A stretch of DNA of 64,000 nt from contig NZ_JAHRGL010000057.1 in NCBI RefSeq assembly GCF_019097855.1, forward strand, positions 186,001-250,000. The letters are read 5' to 3'. This document shows positions 61,865 through 64,000 of this stretch, in pieces. The stretch is from Geopseudomonas aromaticivorans (GTDB taxonomy: Bacteria; Pseudomonadota; Gammaproteobacteria; Pseudomonadales; Pseudomonadaceae). A model generated the notes under the pieces. That model was given only the letters and a program-made list of their open reading frames with translations. It ran no database searches and was not told the origin of the DNA. Every line of letters starts with the position of its first letter. Positions within the stretch are counted from its first letter, which is position 1. Position numbers and translations under genes: made by a program.

Positions 61865-61916
61865 AATCACCTTCCCTTGCCGGGACAAGCCCGGCAGGCT
61901 TGCTTTCAACAACCGA

Positions 61917-63272
61917 TCAGGAGTCGGTACTCGGCGTACGACTGTTGTCCATATAGGACTTGTACAGCTGGATGATCACCGGCCCGACATCCTCTGTCGG
62001 CACCGGCCCAGCCACACCATCGCCCTCGCACTCCTTGACGAACTGGCCGAAGACCTGGGCCTCGACGCCCTGCTGTGCGACGGTCTGCAGCAGGAAGAAG
62101 CAGCCGAAATCCAGCACCGGCACTTCCACCTGGCCGCCGGACGCGCCATCGCAATTGCCAATCACGATATTGAGCATGCGCCGCTCATAAGCCCCTGCGC
62201 AGCTACCGGACACGGCACAGGCCGCGCTGTCGCCCTTCCAATCGTTGATGTCATACAACGGCGTGCTGCCAGCCGACAGATCCCCACCGCTGGAGGTCAC
62301 CTGTTGCCCCTGATATTGCACCTGGGCCGGCGAAGTGCTGTCGTTGTAGGTCATCTTCGGATTGTTGAATTCGGTGACCCAATCCGGTGGGTAGTTGGTG
62401 GCATTCATGCCCGGGCCGTTGTACACCCCGAAGCGGGTATTCAGGCCCTGGGCCACGGGGCCTACCTGGTTGCCGGGCTCGGTGCCGACCTCATCGCCCA
62501 CCACGTTGCACTTGTCGATACCGCCGGCCAGCGCCTTGCGCAGGTCGTTGGCGCCGGAAGATCCATCCAGACGCAGTAGCTGGAAGTTGCCCGGACCGAT
62601 CGCCGGCGCATTGCCGGCGGCGCTCTTGAGCACTTCCAGCTCGCCATAACTGTACCCCCAGTAGGAGGACCCGCCATTCTCCGCGGGGTCATCGTCGGGG
62701 TCGCCACAGACCATAATCGGCTCGATCTTGCATGGGCTGGCCGTAGGGCTCGGCCCAGCGGTGGCAATGGCAGCCACCGCTTTGTCGCCCACGCCCCCAA
62801 AGAGCTGGGCGACACTCCAGAGAAATCCCGTCAGAGGGTAGTTCGGCACTGATACCCGGACATACTTGGCATCCGCCGGTCCTGCGGATGAAAAGGGCCC
62901 GTAGACGCTGTTGGAAAAGGTGACCTCGGTATGTCCCCCAACAGCCGCCACCGTCGTACCTATGGCCCGCCCCAGTTCACCGTTGCCTTCGGAGGCGGCA
63001 TTGCGCGCCAGGGTGTCCAAGGATGCCTCGCGGGCCAGGGTGGAGGCAGTGGGGCTACCGAAGGACGCCTGCAATGTCTTGGCGCCGCTCAGGGCCGCTG
63101 CATCCACGGCATTCTGCAGGCGGGTCTTGTTCAGCAGCATATGACCGCCATCCAGAGCCAGGGCTCCCATCAGCAACATAGCCGCCAAGGCAATGACCAC
63201 CAGCACTAGTACGGCCCCCTGCTGCCTGCCTGGCCAGTGCTGTTTGAGGTTTCGTTTAGTCAGGGGGCTCAT
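61917..63272 (-). CDS. tadG: Tad pilus protein TadG-like
   Basis: This 451-residue protein begins with a short basic segment and a hydrophobic helix (GAVLVLVVIALAAMLLMGALALDGG), then MLLNKTRLQNAVDAAALSGAKTLQ, the TadG (DUF2134-type) signature. There is no Glu at +5, in contrast to TadE/F. The remaining 390 residues are a mostly beta-rich extracytoplasmic region with several cysteines (for example CKIEPIMVCGDPDDDP and CAVSGSCAGAYERR), and no vWA MIDAS was recognised. It is a probable minor pilus or anchoring component. Confidence 0.88.
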   Translation of the reverse strand: MSPLTKRNLKQHWPGRQQGAVLVLVVIALAAMLLMGALALDGGHMLLNKTRLQNAVDAAALSGAKTLQASFGSPTASTLAREASLDTLARNAASEGNGELGRAIGTTVAAVGGHTEVTFSNSVYGPFSSAGPADAKYVRVSVPNYPLTGFLWSVAQLFGGVGDKAVAAIATAGPSPTASPCKIEPIMVCGDPDDDPAENGGSSYWGYSYGELEVLKSAAGNAPAIGPGNFQLLRLDGSSGANDLRKALAGGIDKCNVVGDEVGTEPGNQVGPVAQGLNTRFGVYNGPGMNATNYPPDWVTEFNNPKMTYNDSTSPAQVQYQGQQVTSSGGDLSAGSTPLYDINDWKGDSAACAVSGSCAGAYERRMLNIVIGNCDGASGGQVEVPVLDFGCFFLLQTVAQQGVEAQVFGQFVKECEGDGVAGPVPTEDVGPVIIQLYKSYMDNSRTPSTDS

Positions 63273-63302
63273 ACCGTTTCCTCACGAGTCGCTATGTCAA
63301 CG

Positions 63303-63572
63303 TCAATTGCCCACATTGATCTGGATGGGTTGGGCAATTTGGCTGGCGTCGCCAGTGACGCCGCGGAAGTCATCCATGACCCTCTCGACCAGTGGACCAT
63401 CCGTTCCGGTTGGCGAAACCTCCGTCCCAGGGTTGGCCGCCCCCTCCTTATCGGCGATCTGCTGGTAGGTGGTCAGGTACACCGTGTGGCCGAGATCACC
63501 CACACGCCCCTCTTCGTAGGTCATGCAACCGGCCAAGGTGGTCAGCAACATTAGCGGAACAAGTGCTTTCAT
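63303..63572 (-). CDS. Small Tad-operon lipoprotein, function unknown
   Basis: This 89-residue protein has a lipobox LTTLAGC (Cys16) followed by MTYEEGRVGDLGHTVYLTTYQQIADKE and an acidic, low-complexity-free tail. It resembles no family I know well, but short lipoproteins between the secretin and TadG genes are seen in some Tad loci. It lies 14 bases past rcpA and 30 before tadG. It may be a pilotin or Tad-specific periplasmic factor; this is inference. Confidence 0.75.
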   Translation of the reverse strand: MKALVPLMLLTTLAGCMTYEEGRVGDLGHTVYLTTYQQIADKEGAANPGTEVSPTGTDGPLVERVMDDFRGVTGDASQIAQPIQINVGN

Positions 63573-63586
63573 GGTCTGTACTCCCT

Positions 63587-64000
63587 TCAGTCCAGATCGT
63601 GGCCAAAGCGGCCTTCGCTCACGCCAAGGCTGACCGGGATATTGCGTCCCGGGCCGTTGCCCTTGGTCTTGCCGAGCAGATAAAAATCGAGATCGCTCGG
63701 CTCCACGAAACGCTCGGTGGGCAGCCGCACCATCTTGGCATCCAGTGGTTTGGCCAAGTACGGTGTCACCATGATCACCAACTCGGTTTCGCCGCTTTGG
63801 TATTGCTGGCTGCGGAACAGATGTCCCAGTACCGGGACATCACCCAGACCGGGAAACTTGCTGACGAAGTCGCGCGTGGTTTCGTTGATCAGGCCGGCGA
63901 TGGCGATGGTCTGGCCGTTGCCAAGCTCCACGGTAGATTGCGCGCTGCGCTTGGTGATCGACGGAATGACCTGGGCCACGCCCCCGCCCAACACGCTGTC
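63587..64000 (-). CDS. rcpA: Tad secretin RcpA/CpaC, C-terminal part, cut by window edge
   Basis: This is the last 137 codons of an outer-membrane secretin gene running off the right edge; its start is beyond 64000. The secretin core motif VPVLGHLFRSQQYQSGETEL followed by VIMVTPYLAKP and the preceding GGGVAQVIPSITKRSAQS with QTIAIAGLINETTRD identify the type II/III secretin family (RcpA/CpaC). It is followed by the small lipoprotein and the Tad genes. The Flp pilin and peptidase genes are expected beyond the right end. Confidence 0.93.
   Translation of the reverse strand, partial: DSVLGGGVAQVIPSITKRSAQSTVELGNGQTIAIAGLINETTRDFVSKFPGLGDVPVLGHLFRSQQYQSGETELVIMVTPYLAKPLDAKMVRLPTERFVEPSDLDFYLLGKTKGNGPGRNIPVSLGVSEGRFGHDLD

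Overview
The window is chromosomal, GC-rich gammaproteobacterial DNA from a Pseudomonas (sensu lato) of the aeruginosa/alcaligenes/mendocina type. This rests on gene content and order: pmbA-darP/tldD-nitrilase-yhdP-rng-maf-mreDCB-gatCAB, pilA/pilBCD-coaE-yacG, tRNA cluster-DUF1631-clpB-pgeF-rluD/bamD-nadE-pilSR all follow the arrangement I remember for Pseudomonas. No rRNA, CRISPR array, insertion sequence or prophage is visible. Small palindromic REP-type repeats sit in several intergenic gaps.

Layout. 1-13 kb (mostly - strand): TldD/TldE protease pair, DarP ribosome factor, Nit-type amidase, YhdP, RNase G, Maf and the MreBCD cell-shape proteins. 13.1-16.3 kb: gatCAB amidotransferase operon, divergent from mreB. 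16.5-25.6 kb: RlpA-like lipoprotein, Ca/Na antiporter, AEC carrier, RoxSR redox two-component system, a SIMPL-domain protein, PIN-PhoH ATPase, YaaA, a small membrane protein and PsiE. 25.7-31.6 kb: the most unusual block. It holds an acyltransferase, an LtaS-like phosphatase-superfamily enzyme, a three-gene ABC/TPR operon and, where the major type IV pilin is expected, a pilin split into two genes. 31.8-36.5 kb: pilB, pilC, pilD, coaE, yacG. 36.5-46 kb: CbiM-like permease, thioredoxin-fold protein, GNAT, DUF3094, tRNA-Asn/Pro/Lys, DUF1631 protein, ClpB with a sigma-32-like promoter, PgeF and RluD. 46-53.9 kb: BamD, NadE, a zinc-ribbon membrane protein, PilS-PilR and GdhA. 54-64 kb: an AraC-type regulator with a degenerate receiver, then a Tad (Flp) pilus operon on the - strand running off the window inside its secretin gene.

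How the parts fit. Two independent pilus machines are present. The type IVa machine has its ATPase (PilB), platform (PilC), prepilin peptidase (PilD) and regulators (PilS-PilR) here, and its pilin gene has a good sigma-54 promoter match, consistent with PilR control. Its pilin is a 63-residue N-terminal helix protein (PilA-N) followed by a separately secreted 150-residue protein with a C-terminal cysteine pair (PilA-C). That resembles the two-gene pilins of Geobacter rather than the single-chain pilin usual in Pseudomonas. Immediately downstream, behind a terminator hairpin, lies a permease/TPR/ATPase operon reminiscent of the pilGHI genes beside pilA in Myxococcus. The Tad machine has TadA ATPase, TadB and TadC platform proteins, TadZ, a TPR lipoprotein, TadE/F/G-type proteins, an extra small lipoprotein and the RcpA secretin. 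Its Flp pilin and remaining genes must lie beyond base 64000.
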